Translations under genes and position numbers: made by a program
Source: Acidimicrobiales bacterium
GTDB lineage: Bacteria; Actinomycetota; Acidimicrobiia; Acidimicrobiales; SHLQ01
Assembly (NCBI GenBank): GCA_020629375.1
Contig: JAHDDK010000003.1
Location: 15,141 to 75,772, forward strand
DNA: 60,632 nt
Direction of reading: 5' to 3'
Notes under the pieces: generated by a model
Told to the model about the DNA's origin: nothing
The model's input: only the letters and a program-made list of their open reading frames with translations
The model's database searches: none
Part shown: positions 19,533-27,350 of the stretch, in pieces
Position numbering within the stretch: position 1 is the first letter of the stretch
Layout: each line of letters opens with the position of its first letter

Positions 19533-20360
19533 TCAGCGTCCGTTGGCGGAGAAGTGCATCCAGTCGGACAGTGAGTTCCACCGGCCACCCCACGACCAAC
19601 CGATGGCATCGAACGCCGCGACGACCGGATCGCCCTCGGCGATCATGCCTGGCTGTTGTCGCGAACGATCGAGCCATGCGCTGGCCGCCGGCGGCAGCAC
19701 AAGGTCTCCTCGCCAATACGGGTTCCAGAGCGGATTCAGGTCCACGGCGAGCCCGTAGGCATGTTGAGAGAAGCCGGTGCCGCCGACGACCGCTCGACAG
19801 ACGAACGCAGTGGAGTTGTTGTCGTCTGGAGGCGGCGCGGCGACATCGCGAGGGGTGGTGATCCGGAGTTCGACGATCGGAAACTTCGTATCGAACAGCG
19901 CGGCGAAGACCGTCTCGATGTCATCGACAACGTCGGCGTGGACGACCAGCTGGCCGTCGGCGACCGAGCCGTCCGGAGTCCAATGGCTGACGTCGAGGAT
20001 CCGCAGGTCACGGTGATGAACGGGGCAGTCGTCCGACCATGTCGAACCCGCCAGGGCCTCTCCATCGAAGGCGCGCACGGTCGAGCGATAGACGAATTCG
20101 CCACGGGACGACTCGTCGGTTGGGAGTGTTGAGCTCGAGGCCGTCGACGTGGTCGACGCCGCGATGCCGATGGTGTCGGTCGTCGCTGATGTCTCGGTCG
20201 ATGCGGTTGCCGAAAGATCCGACCCGGTTGACGACACAAGCTCGGTCGTCGCCGGGCCGTCGGTCCTGGGCGGCGCGGCCGAGGGCACTGGCGACGCGCA
20301 GGCAAGCACGACCACCATAAGCGTGGAGAGCAAGCCGACTCGGGCACGCGACGTTCGCAT
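19533..20360 (-). CDS. M15-family peptidase lipoprotein (D-Ala-D-Ala carboxypeptidase / endopeptidase-like)
   Basis: The protein has 275 residues from ATG 20360; GTG 20372 is an alternative. The signal sequence ends in a lipobox VVLAC, followed by a long Ser/Thr-rich spacer (about 25-85). The C-terminal domain carries GFSQHAYGLAVDLNP (zinc His and Asp) and GWSWGGRW...DWMHF (third zinc ligand His), the signature of Peptidase_M15_4 enzymes that cut peptidoglycan stem peptides. Placement on a lipid anchor with a flexible spacer fits action on the cell wall. It is 49 bp upstream of the SGNH hydrolase gene and may be cotranscribed with it. Confidence 0.85.
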   Translation of the reverse strand: MRTSRARVGLLSTLMVVVLACASPVPSAAPPRTDGPATTELVSSTGSDLSATASTETSATTDTIGIAASTTSTASSSTLPTDESSRGEFVYRSTVRAFDGEALAGSTWSDDCPVHHRDLRILDVSHWTPDGSVADGQLVVHADVVDDIETVFAALFDTKFPIVELRITTPRDVAAPPPDDNNSTAFVCRAVVGGTGFSQHAYGLAVDLNPLWNPYWRGDLVLPPAASAWLDRSRQQPGMIAEGDPVVAAFDAIGWSWGGRWNSLSDWMHFSANGR

Positions 20361-20467
20361 CTCCGTGGACACTAGGGGCGACGGGCAGGAGGCCTGGTTC
20401 GAGTCGACGAGTATGTTCTGACCGAACGACGAGGAGCGCCCGCGATCGGGTCGACGGGAGATAATTC

Positions 20468-21121
20468 ATGCAGGTAACCGACGCGGTACTGGCCCGACGC
20501 AGCGTGCGGGACTTCCTCCCGGACCCAATCAGCAACGACACGATCGCTGGCCTCCTGTCGACGGCATCGCGCGCGCCCTCGGGCGGGAACCTCCAACCGT
20601 GGCGCATCTGGGTCGTCAACGGCGACACGATGGCGGACTTCCGCGCCCACATGGCCGACGCTGCGCCGAGCTCGACAATCGAATACGACGTCTACCCGCC
20701 CAAGCTGTGGGACCCCTATCGCACCCGCCGCTACACGGTAGGTGAGCAGATGTACGCCACGATCGGGATCGAACGCGAGGACAAGGCGGGTCGACTCCAA
20801 CAGTTCGCCCGCAACATGGACTTCTTCGGTGCACCGGCGGCCGTCTTCTGCTTCATCGACCGAAACATGGGCCCGCCGCAATGGAGCGATCTCGGGATGT
20901 TCCTGCAGACGTTCATGCTGCTCGCCGAAGAAGCGGGCTGGCAGACCTGCGCACAAGAAGCCTGGTCGGCTGCGCACGAGCAGGTCCGGTCGTTCACGGG
21001 TGCACCCGAGGAACTGATGTTGTTTTGCGGCGTCGCCATCGGCAAAGCGAATCGTGATCACCCGATCAATAGCCTCGAAGCCGAGCGAGCACCGTTGGAC
21101 GAGTTCGCGACCTTCCTCTAG
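20468..21121 (+). CDS. Nitroreductase-family FMN oxidoreductase
   Basis: The protein has 217 residues; ATG 20468 has GGGAG at good spacing (7 bases). The opening VLARRSVRDFLPDPIS and SRAPSGGNLQPW are the FMN-binding signature of the family, and the C-terminal part has FCGVAIGKANRDHPIN. These cytoplasmic dimers reduce nitro groups, quinones or other acceptors with NAD(P)H. The natural substrate cannot be told. It is transcribed divergently from the M15 lipoprotein gene, with about 107 bp between the starts. Confidence 0.88.
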   Translation: MQVTDAVLARRSVRDFLPDPISNDTIAGLLSTASRAPSGGNLQPWRIWVVNGDTMADFRAHMADAAPSSTIEYDVYPPKLWDPYRTRRYTVGEQMYATIGIEREDKAGRLQQFARNMDFFGAPAAVFCFIDRNMGPPQWSDLGMFLQTFMLLAEEAGWQTCAQEAWSAAHEQVRSFTGAPEELMLFCGVAIGKANRDHPINSLEAERAPLDEFATFL

Positions 21122-21163
21122 CAGCGCGCCCTAGCCGCGGCGCGTACAGGGCAGCCCGGTTGT

Positions 21164-21790
21164 TCAGCGTTCGACGAGACCGAGCTCGACCGCCCGAGCC
21201 ACCGCCGACGTTCGATCGTCGACCTGGAGCTTCTGGAAGATGTGAATCAGATGCGTCTTCACCGTCGCTTGGGAAACGAAGAGCTGTTCGGCGATCCCCT
21301 TGTTCGTTCCGCCGGCAGCGAGCGCCTCGAGGACGTCGAGTTCGCGAGCGGTGAGGTCGGGCATCGCAGGGGCCGATCGGGCCGCCTCGAGCTTCTCGGC
21401 GACCGGGCCGGCAAGTACCGGCGATCCCGCTGCCGCACGTCGAACCGCAGCGAGCAGCTCGTCGGGCGGAGCGTCCTTGAGGAGATACCCGACCGCGCCG
21501 GCCTCGACCGCCGAAACGATCGCCCGGTCGGTGTCGTAGGTCGTGAGGATGAGTACCGCAATATCCGGCGCTTCCGCCTGGAGACGTGTCGTCGCCTCGA
21601 CCCCATCCAGCTCCGGCATCTGTAGATCCATCACGACCAGGTCAGGCCGATGCTCGAGAGCCAGGGCGATCGCCTCGGCGCCGTCGGCCGCCTCCGCGAC
21701 CACCTCGATCGCCGGATCCGTCCCGAGCATCATCACCACACCCGTACGGACGACCGGGTGGTCATCGGCGACGATCACTCGTACAGCCAT
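21164..21790 (-). CDS. NarL/FixJ-type response regulator
   Basis: The protein has 208 residues. The receiver domain (1-120) has acidic pair ADD near residue 8, phospho-acceptor Asp in VVMDLQMPELDG, Thr in LTTYD and Lys in LLKDAPPDEL. The LuxR-type HTH is at 145-205 (LTARELDVLEALAAG.....IAEQLFVSQATVKTHL). No histidine kinase lies next to it, so the partner is elsewhere. The nearest co-directional gene is a 55-aa membrane protein 70 bp upstream. Confidence 0.93.
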   Translation of the reverse strand: MAVRVIVADDHPVVRTGVVMMLGTDPAIEVVAEAADGAEAIALALEHRPDLVVMDLQMPELDGVEATTRLQAEAPDIAVLILTTYDTDRAIVSAVEAGAVGYLLKDAPPDELLAAVRRAAAGSPVLAGPVAEKLEAARSAPAMPDLTARELDVLEALAAGGTNKGIAEQLFVSQATVKTHLIHIFQKLQVDDRTSAVARAVELGLVER

Positions 21791-21860
21791 GGCCCCTCCC
21801 CTCGATGAACGCCGAAGCCGATGGTGGCATCCGGAGCAAGACGATGGCGACCCGAAGGGG

Positions 21861-22028
21861 TCAGGCGTGGTTCTTCGCCGTGTCGAGCTTGTCGTGAGCG
21901 ACGAGGCAGCCGATCGCGATCACCAGCAGAGGGGAAGCGACGAACGAGGCGCTCCCGCCGGTCGCCATGGCGATGGCTGAGTAGCCGACGAAGAGCGAAA
22001 GAGCAGAGAGAATCAGAAGTGCACGCAT
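21861..22028 (-). CDS. Small membrane protein, 55 residues
   Basis: The reading frame runs from ATG 22028 to TGA 21861-21863 and has an RBS (AAAGGA, about 9 bases before the ATG). The product has two hydrophobic stretches (about residues 3-20 and 27-43) joined by MATGGSASF, and a charged tail, HDKLDTAKNHA. This suggests a two-helix membrane hairpin or a signal peptide plus one helix. It is unrecognised. Gene call support comes from the RBS, clean high-GC codon use and position ahead of the response regulator gene in the same direction. Confidence 0.6.
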   Translation of the reverse strand: MRALLILSALSLFVGYSAIAMATGGSASFVASPLLVIAIGCLVAHDKLDTAKNHA

Positions 22029-22108
22029 GAGATCGATTCCTTTCGAAGTACCGAGCGGTCGTTCCGTTCGGGTGTGTATTCATCATCCCGATCACGAAGA
22101 TCCGCCAC

Positions 22109-22126
22109 ATCAACCGATCGGTTGAT
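22109..22126. promoter_or_regulatory. 18-bp perfect palindrome upstream of the deformylase-like gene, candidate operator
   Basis: ATCAACCGATCGGTTGAT is fully self-complementary and ends 16 bp before the ATG at 22143, within the divergent gap to the small membrane protein gene. This type of palindrome is typical of TetR- or MarR-family operators. It could control either gene. Confidence 0.5.
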
Positions 22127-22142
22127 CTGCGAGAATGCGACG

Positions 22143-22733
22143 ATGGCGATCTCCGAAGGCGTGCCGCAGCCGATCCTCACCGACGGGGATCCTCGACTTC
22201 GGATACCGAGCCGGCGAGCAGATCCCGACGCAGCGGATTTCGATCAGCGAGTCGACGACCTCGCCGCAACGCTCGCCGATTTTCGCCGACGGGAGGGCTT
22301 TGGCCGGGCGATCTCGGCGCCACAGATTGGCTGGAACGAGCGAGTCATCATCTGCGATCTCGGCTCAGGGCCTCGCGCGATCCTCAACCCGGAAGTCACG
22401 TGGCGATCGCCCGAACGCCAAACCGTTTGGGACGACTGCTTGTCGGTTCCGGGTCAGCTCGTTCGGGTCGAGCGCGCCAAATCCATCTCGATGCGATGGC
22501 TCGGCGACGACGGGTACGCATGGACGTGGGAACGTCTTCCACCCGACATGGCCGAGCTCTTCCTCCACGAGATTGATCATCTCGACGGCGTGCTCATGCT
22601 CGACCACGCCGCAGGTCCCGGAGATGTGGCACCGATGAACCAGCGGAACGAGCTGATCGGCGATCGGCGGCCCTCGAACCCGAGCGACCCGATGGCGCAG
22701 CACGCTCGACGATGGACTCCGACCGGCCACTGA
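22143..22733 (+). CDS. def: Peptide deformylase-like protein
   Basis: The protein has 196 residues from ATG 22143. Motif I is GRAISAPQIGW (residues 54-64), motif III is LHEIDHLDG with the metal-binding HExxH (His142, Glu143, His146), and motif II is WDDCLSVPG with Cys99, where canonical enzymes have EGCLS. The Glu-Gly to Asp-Asp change is uncommon. Deformylases remove the N-formyl group from nascent proteins. Such an altered copy could be a second deformylase or act on another formyl substrate. The C-terminus is short and polar (QRNELIGDRR). A strong palindrome lies just upstream. Confidence 0.8.
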   Translation: MAISEGVPQPILTDGDPRLRIPSRRADPDAADFDQRVDDLAATLADFRRREGFGRAISAPQIGWNERVIICDLGSGPRAILNPEVTWRSPERQTVWDDCLSVPGQLVRVERAKSISMRWLGDDGYAWTWERLPPDMAELFLHEIDHLDGVLMLDHAAGPGDVAPMNQRNELIGDRRPSNPSDPMAQHARRWTPTGH

Positions 22734-22797
22734 CCCCCCGCTGCGAGACTGGGCAAAGTGTCCCGGCGCGACTCGGCGGGCCTCAGCGGCGTCTTGA

Positions 22798-24195
22798 ATG
22801 GAGACGAGCGGCAACTGTGAGGAGATCGTGAAGTCGGATTCGGCAGAAGACATCGAGGTCGGGGAATCTCCGCAGACTCGCTGGGATCAGCCTGCGCCGC
22901 CACCCGAGGATGACGAAGAGCGTGGCGGCATGGTGCTGGCAGGGCTCATCGGTCTTGCCGTACCGATGTTGATCGTGACCGCCGTTTTCATGCCCGACCT
23001 CGTCCCGGCCACGGCGATCGATCTGTCGGATCCCTTCAACCGTGGCAACGGGCTCGACAGCGTCTCGGTCGACGAAACCGACGAGGAACGCGCCGGCCAA
23101 GACGATGACCTCGAGTCCACAGAGTCGCCGTCTGAAGACGACACGGACGGCACGCCCGCGACCGGCCCCGACTCCGAAGCAGCACCGGAGCTCGCCCAAG
23201 CCCAATCCGAGGAGACGGTCGTCGTGACCGACCGTATCGAGGAGGCCAATTCGACCGATGAGGTCGTCGTCCAGGTCGCGGGCACCGCGGAGGCGGCCGA
23301 TACCGACACCGGATCATCGAACGTCACGTCGTCGTCCATCACCACGACCACCCGCCCCACGACCACCACGACTCGAGCGCAAACCGCCACGACAGCCCCG
23401 CCGACTCGGCCATCGACAACAGTCGCCACCACAACCACCCGACGGCCGGTTGCTCCGACCACCACCGTTCGTCCGACGACGACCGTGCGGCCCACGACCA
23501 CGACCCGCGTCGTCCGGACAACAACGACCACCACCACGACCCCACCGACCACGACCCGTCGTGTGGTGACCCCCACGACCAGCCCACCCGTCGAGCCAGC
23601 CGAGTTCGCACAGCGCATCGACGTCGGAGCAATCGGCGACACCACGCTGCGGTTCCGGTTCATGTCCACCACGACGAGCGGCTACACGATCACCATTCGG
23701 GCCGGCGGCACCGTCGTCCAGACACAGCGCGGAACTGCCAGTGGCGGCGTGCTGGTCAACTCATCGATCTCCGGTCTGGCACCCGGCACCGATCACACGG
23801 TGCAAGTGGTGCTCGACGGTCCGCCGACCGCCGCATCCCCGCAGGTCCCGTTCCGGACATCTGGCGGAAACGCGCCGCAGGCGACCGCCGACGTCCAACT
23901 CCAGAACCTTCGCCTCGTCCAGGTCGGTTCGACGCGCTTCGAGGTCAACTACGAATCGAACATCTGCGCCAACGGCTCGTTCTCGATCCGCAAGCAAGGT
24001 GGCGGAGTCGTTGGGTCGAACGCCGGGCAAGCGCGCGGCTGCACGACCCGACACCTTGGCATCCCCGGTTTCTGGACACCCGCCCTCGAGCCGGGCACGA
24101 CCTATGTGATCACCGTGACGGTCGAAGCCAACGGCGCAGGCCAAGGCGGAGGAAACACCGCTACCCGTTCGCTCACGGTCACGACCTCGTCCTGA
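22798..24195 (+). CDS. Type II membrane protein with Thr-rich stalk and fibronectin-like exterior domain
   Basis: The protein has up to 465 residues. ATG 22798 has no clear RBS; GTG 22828 has GAGGAG only three bases before it, so the start is uncertain. About 45 acidic residues precede one membrane helix (GMVLAGLIGLAVPMLIVTAV). A Glu/Asp-rich region, a Thr/Arg/Pro stalk (about 180-265) and a C-terminal region with two fibronectin type III-like units follow (ISGLAPGTDHTVQVVL and ALEPGTTYVITVTVEA are the typical strand ends). Two Cys (SNICANG and ARGCTTR) could form a disulfide. The exterior domain suggests an adhesive or binding role; no enzyme motif is seen. Confidence 0.7.
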   Translation: METSGNCEEIVKSDSAEDIEVGESPQTRWDQPAPPPEDDEERGGMVLAGLIGLAVPMLIVTAVFMPDLVPATAIDLSDPFNRGNGLDSVSVDETDEERAGQDDDLESTESPSEDDTDGTPATGPDSEAAPELAQAQSEETVVVTDRIEEANSTDEVVVQVAGTAEAADTDTGSSNVTSSSITTTTRPTTTTTRAQTATTAPPTRPSTTVATTTTRRPVAPTTTVRPTTTVRPTTTTRVVRTTTTTTTTPPTTTRRVVTPTTSPPVEPAEFAQRIDVGAIGDTTLRFRFMSTTTSGYTITIRAGGTVVQTQRGTASGGVLVNSSISGLAPGTDHTVQVVLDGPPTAASPQVPFRTSGGNAPQATADVQLQNLRLVQVGSTRFEVNYESNICANGSFSIRKQGGGVVGSNAGQARGCTTRHLGIPGFWTPALEPGTTYVITVTVEANGAGQGGGNTATRSLTVTTSS

Positions 24196-24209
24196 CGTAA
24201 CGTGCGGCC

Positions 24210-25079
24210 ATGTCGCCGCGTGGACAAGCCGTCGTCGGAATCGTCATCTCGGTCGGACTCGGTCTGCTGATGGCCGTGCTCGGAAGCGACGGAGGCGAAA
24301 CTCTCGGTGGGCTCCAGGCCTTCGCAGTCCTCGTCGCGCTTGCCTTCGGGGTCAACTGGCTGGTGTTCATCCCCTCCTATCTCGCCCGAACCGAGCACTA
24401 CTACGACCTGACCGGATCGCTCACCTACCTGACCGTCACCGCGATCGCCCTTCTCACCGCGGCAGAGCGAGACTTCCGCACCCTTCTGTTTGCCGTCCTC
24501 ATCGCCCTCTGGGCAGGCCGACTCGGCACGTTCTTGTTTCGACGAATCTCCCGCGACGGTGGTGACGGCCGGTTCGACAAGATCAAGACCGACGCGGTTC
24601 GCTTCTTCATGACGTGGTCGCTGCAAGGCCTGTGGGTCACCTTGACGGCCGGCGCGGCACTTGCGGCGATGACCTCGGGGGCGAAGTCCGACTTCGGCGT
24701 TCTCGGTGTGGTCGGCCTCGTCGTCTGGGTCGTCGGTTTCGGGATCGAGGTCATCGCCGACCGGCAAAAGTCCGCCTTCCGGGCCGACCCGAACAACGCA
24801 GGTCGCTTCATCAACGTCGGCCTCTGGGCGTGGTCACGCCACCCGAACTACTTCGGCGAGATCACCTTGTGGGTCGGCATCGCCATCATGGCGATCCCCG
24901 CCCTGCAGGGCTGGCAGTTCGCCACATTGATCTCACCGCTGTTCGTGTTCGTTCTGCTCAACTTCGTCAGCGGCGTCCCCATGCTCGAACGACGAGCCGA
25001 CAAGAAGTGGGGCGGCCAGCCCGACTACGAGGCCTACAAAGCAGCGACTCCATCGCTGGTGCTACGCCCGCCACGCTGA
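24210..25079 (+). CDS. DUF1295 / steroid 5-alpha-reductase-like membrane protein
   Basis: The protein has 289 residues and six to seven hydrophobic segments. The family hallmarks DLTGSLTYL, GRLGTFLFRRI, GLWAWSRHPNYFGEI and the C-terminal PDYEAYKAAT are present. They mark the NADPH-binding core of membrane reductases and methyltransferases. DUF1295 proteins have no settled substrate. The start is 14 bp after the preceding stop, so cotranscription is likely. Confidence 0.85.
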   Translation: MSPRGQAVVGIVISVGLGLLMAVLGSDGGETLGGLQAFAVLVALAFGVNWLVFIPSYLARTEHYYDLTGSLTYLTVTAIALLTAAERDFRTLLFAVLIALWAGRLGTFLFRRISRDGGDGRFDKIKTDAVRFFMTWSLQGLWVTLTAGAALAAMTSGAKSDFGVLGVVGLVVWVVGFGIEVIADRQKSAFRADPNNAGRFINVGLWAWSRHPNYFGEITLWVGIAIMAIPALQGWQFATLISPLFVFVLLNFVSGVPMLERRADKKWGGQPDYEAYKAATPSLVLRPPR

Positions 25080-25157
25080 CCAGCTCTCGGCACCGGGGGC
25101 ACGCCCCTGCATCGATCGCGGCGCTCAGCGCACTCCTCGATGCGCCGATAGACAGAG

Positions 25158-26456
25158 ATGGCGCAGCGACTCCTCGACCGGCTCTTCTCGCTGCCGTTTC
25201 TCACGGTTGTGATGGCCCTGATGGCCGTCGCCAACCTCGTTGTCGTGGCCAACTATCTGCTCGGCCTGGATGCACCGCTCACCGCGGATGGGCAGATCGC
25301 GATCGGCGACTATCCGGCATTCCACACCGGTGCGACGCTCGTCGCCGACGGCAACGGCGAATCGCTCTACGACCTGGATGTCCAGCTCCGAACGCAGAAG
25401 CAGCTGATCGGCGACGACGCCGTGAGCTGGCAGGGATACATCAACCCGCCCCTACTCGCGGTCCTCCTGAGCCCGCTCGGCAGTCTCGACGTCCTGGCGT
25501 CGATGCGGGTGTTCGGGCTGGTCGTTGCGGTGGCCGTTGCGCTGACCTTTGCGCTCTGGAAACAGATCGCCCCCGCGATCGCCGACCGTCGCTTCGGGTT
25601 CGCGACAGTCGTGGTGTCGATGATCGCCTGGTCCCCGTTCGCCCGGCTCCTACCCGGCGGACAGACCGCACCGCTCGCCCTATTGGCCATGACCATCGCC
25701 TATGACGGCGAGCGTCGCAACGACCCGATCCGAACCGGGATCGCGGTCGGCCTGCTCTCGTACAAACCACAGCTCGCCGTCGTCATCTCCGTCGCGCTCG
25801 TGCTGCGACAGCGCTGGAAGGCTTTGGCGATCGCTCTGGGTGTCGGCATGGCACACGCGGCGATCGGCGGCATCGTCGTCGGATGGGACTGGCCGGTGCG
25901 CTACCTCGAGGCGCTCGATCGGTACGGTCCAGCCGAAGCAGCGTCGAATGCGCAGAACCAGATCTCGGCGTGGGGAGCGCTCGATTTCGCCGTCGGTGGC
26001 ATCGCTGACGGTTGGCTCGCCACGGCGTTGGCCGTCGGGGTCGCCGTCGCGGTCACCGCCGATCTGTGGCGACGGCGCCCGAGCGTCGACCGTGCCGATG
26101 TGGACACGTCGACATCGCTCTGGTGGGCGTCCGCCCTGACCGCGGCCGTCTTCGTCAGCCCACACACCCTCTACTACGACGTCGTGCTCCTCGGTCTGCC
26201 GATACTCATCGCGATCGATGCGCTCATCGCTCCCCGCGTGGATGTCGACCGTCAGGTGCTGCTGATCATCCGGCTCGGCCTGGTCGCCGTGTGGCTTGGC
26301 CACCTGACCCTCGACCTTCACGAGGCGCTCGGCTTCCAACCGATGGCTCTGCTACCACCGTCGGTCTATCTCTGGCTGCGGTTCGAGCAGCGTCGACACC
26401 AAGGCGGGTCATCTCTTCCTGTCACCCCGGCTGCGGTCGTGACGACCACCCGCTGA
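25158..26456 (+). CDS. GT87-family (DUF2029) polyprenol-dependent glycosyltransferase
   Basis: The protein has 432 residues with about ten hydrophobic helices. The first extracytoplasmic loop has the family pattern IGDYPAFHTGATLVADG..ESLYDL, with acidic residues where GT-C enzymes hold the catalytic Asp, followed by YINPPLLAVLLSPL. LLSYKPQLAVV in the middle is also typical of GT87. Characterised actinobacterial members transfer mannose or arabinose from polyprenyl phosphate to envelope glycans. The acceptor here is unknown. Confidence 0.85.
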   Translation: MAQRLLDRLFSLPFLTVVMALMAVANLVVVANYLLGLDAPLTADGQIAIGDYPAFHTGATLVADGNGESLYDLDVQLRTQKQLIGDDAVSWQGYINPPLLAVLLSPLGSLDVLASMRVFGLVVAVAVALTFALWKQIAPAIADRRFGFATVVVSMIAWSPFARLLPGGQTAPLALLAMTIAYDGERRNDPIRTGIAVGLLSYKPQLAVVISVALVLRQRWKALAIALGVGMAHAAIGGIVVGWDWPVRYLEALDRYGPAEAASNAQNQISAWGALDFAVGGIADGWLATALAVGVAVAVTADLWRRRPSVDRADVDTSTSLWWASALTAAVFVSPHTLYYDVVLLGLPILIAIDALIAPRVDVDRQVLLIIRLGLVAVWLGHLTLDLHEALGFQPMALLPPSVYLWLRFEQRRHQGGSSLPVTPAAVVTTTR

Positions 26457-26464
26457 GTCGAAGA

Positions 26465-26477
26465 TGCCCACCGGGCA
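26465..26477. terminator. Weak stem-loop between convergent genes
   Basis: TGCCC-ACC-GGGCA lies in the 36-bp gap between the GT87 and desaturase stop codons. The stem is only 5 bp, and no T-run follows. Confidence 0.3.
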
Positions 26478-26492
26478 CGAACTCGCCAAGCG

Positions 26493-27302
26493 TCAGCGCA
26501 TCACATCAGGGTCGGAGTCGAGCTCGTACAGCCGTCGGTAGAGATAGAACGGCACCGTCGGGCGAACGTGGTGCATGCGGTGATAGTTCTGCCACAAGTA
26601 GATGCCGGTCAGGAGCACGTTGAGCCGGCCCGGGGCTTCGATCACCCGAGTGCCGTCTCGTGCATCGCTGCTCGTGTGGGGATGGTGAGGCAGCCAGTCG
26701 AACGTGAGTCCGAGGATCAGCGCAGCGATCAGCCCCGGAGCGATCTGTACGACGAGTGCGGTCGTCCACGATTCGAACAATCCGACCGCAATGGTGGGCG
26801 TAAGCGTCAGCGCATTTTGCCAGCCGGCGCGACGGAGTCGCTCGGAGGCGTTCGTCGATTGTCGGGCGAGGCGAATGCCGTGCACGTAGTGCGCAGCAAA
26901 CAACGTGGAGCACCGCAGGAGCACGACGATCGGATTGGAGCCGGCGACCCAGTGATCGGTGTCCTTCTCGGGATTGTTGAGATGTGCGTGGTGCCCGAGA
27001 TGGGTCAGCCGGTGAAGCTCCACGTTGTGAAATAGCGGGAGGGCCCCGAGCAGGCCGACCAAGGTGTTGAGTCGCGGCCGCGACCGGGAAACGTTGCGAT
27101 GCACGGATTCGTGGAGCGCCGTGTAGGCGATGTACGCGAACACGGTGTTGCACACGAGGCCAACCCACAGCGGTATCCCTCCGCTCACCGCGAGAATCGT
27201 CGACTCGATGTACGCAGCGGTGTTGACGAGAGCCAGGGTCACCGTTGGCCACGCGACCGCAGGCGCACGAACGGCAGCAAGCGTGCCAGCGCGAGTCGTC
27301 AT
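26493..27302 (-). CDS. Membrane fatty-acid desaturase / hydroxylase family protein
   Basis: The protein has 269 residues. The three di-iron His boxes are visible: HESVHRN, HLGHHAHLN and YHRMHHVRP, with hydrophobic segments between them. The family inserts double bonds or hydroxyl groups into lipids or carotenoids. The compact size and the HLGHHAH box resemble bacterial desaturases of the FA_desaturase (PF00487) family. A carotenoid substrate is possible given the CrtI-like gene at 9.9 kb, but nothing links them directly. Confidence 0.85.
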   Translation of the reverse strand: MTTRAGTLAAVRAPAVAWPTVTLALVNTAAYIESTILAVSGGIPLWVGLVCNTVFAYIAYTALHESVHRNVSRSRPRLNTLVGLLGALPLFHNVELHRLTHLGHHAHLNNPEKDTDHWVAGSNPIVVLLRCSTLFAAHYVHGIRLARQSTNASERLRRAGWQNALTLTPTIAVGLFESWTTALVVQIAPGLIAALILGLTFDWLPHHPHTSSDARDGTRVIEAPGRLNVLLTGIYLWQNYHRMHHVRPTVPFYLYRRLYELDSDPDVMR

Positions 27303-27350
27303 GGGTCCATGGTGCCCGAACCGAGTGCGATCCGGGAGATTCGGCGACGT

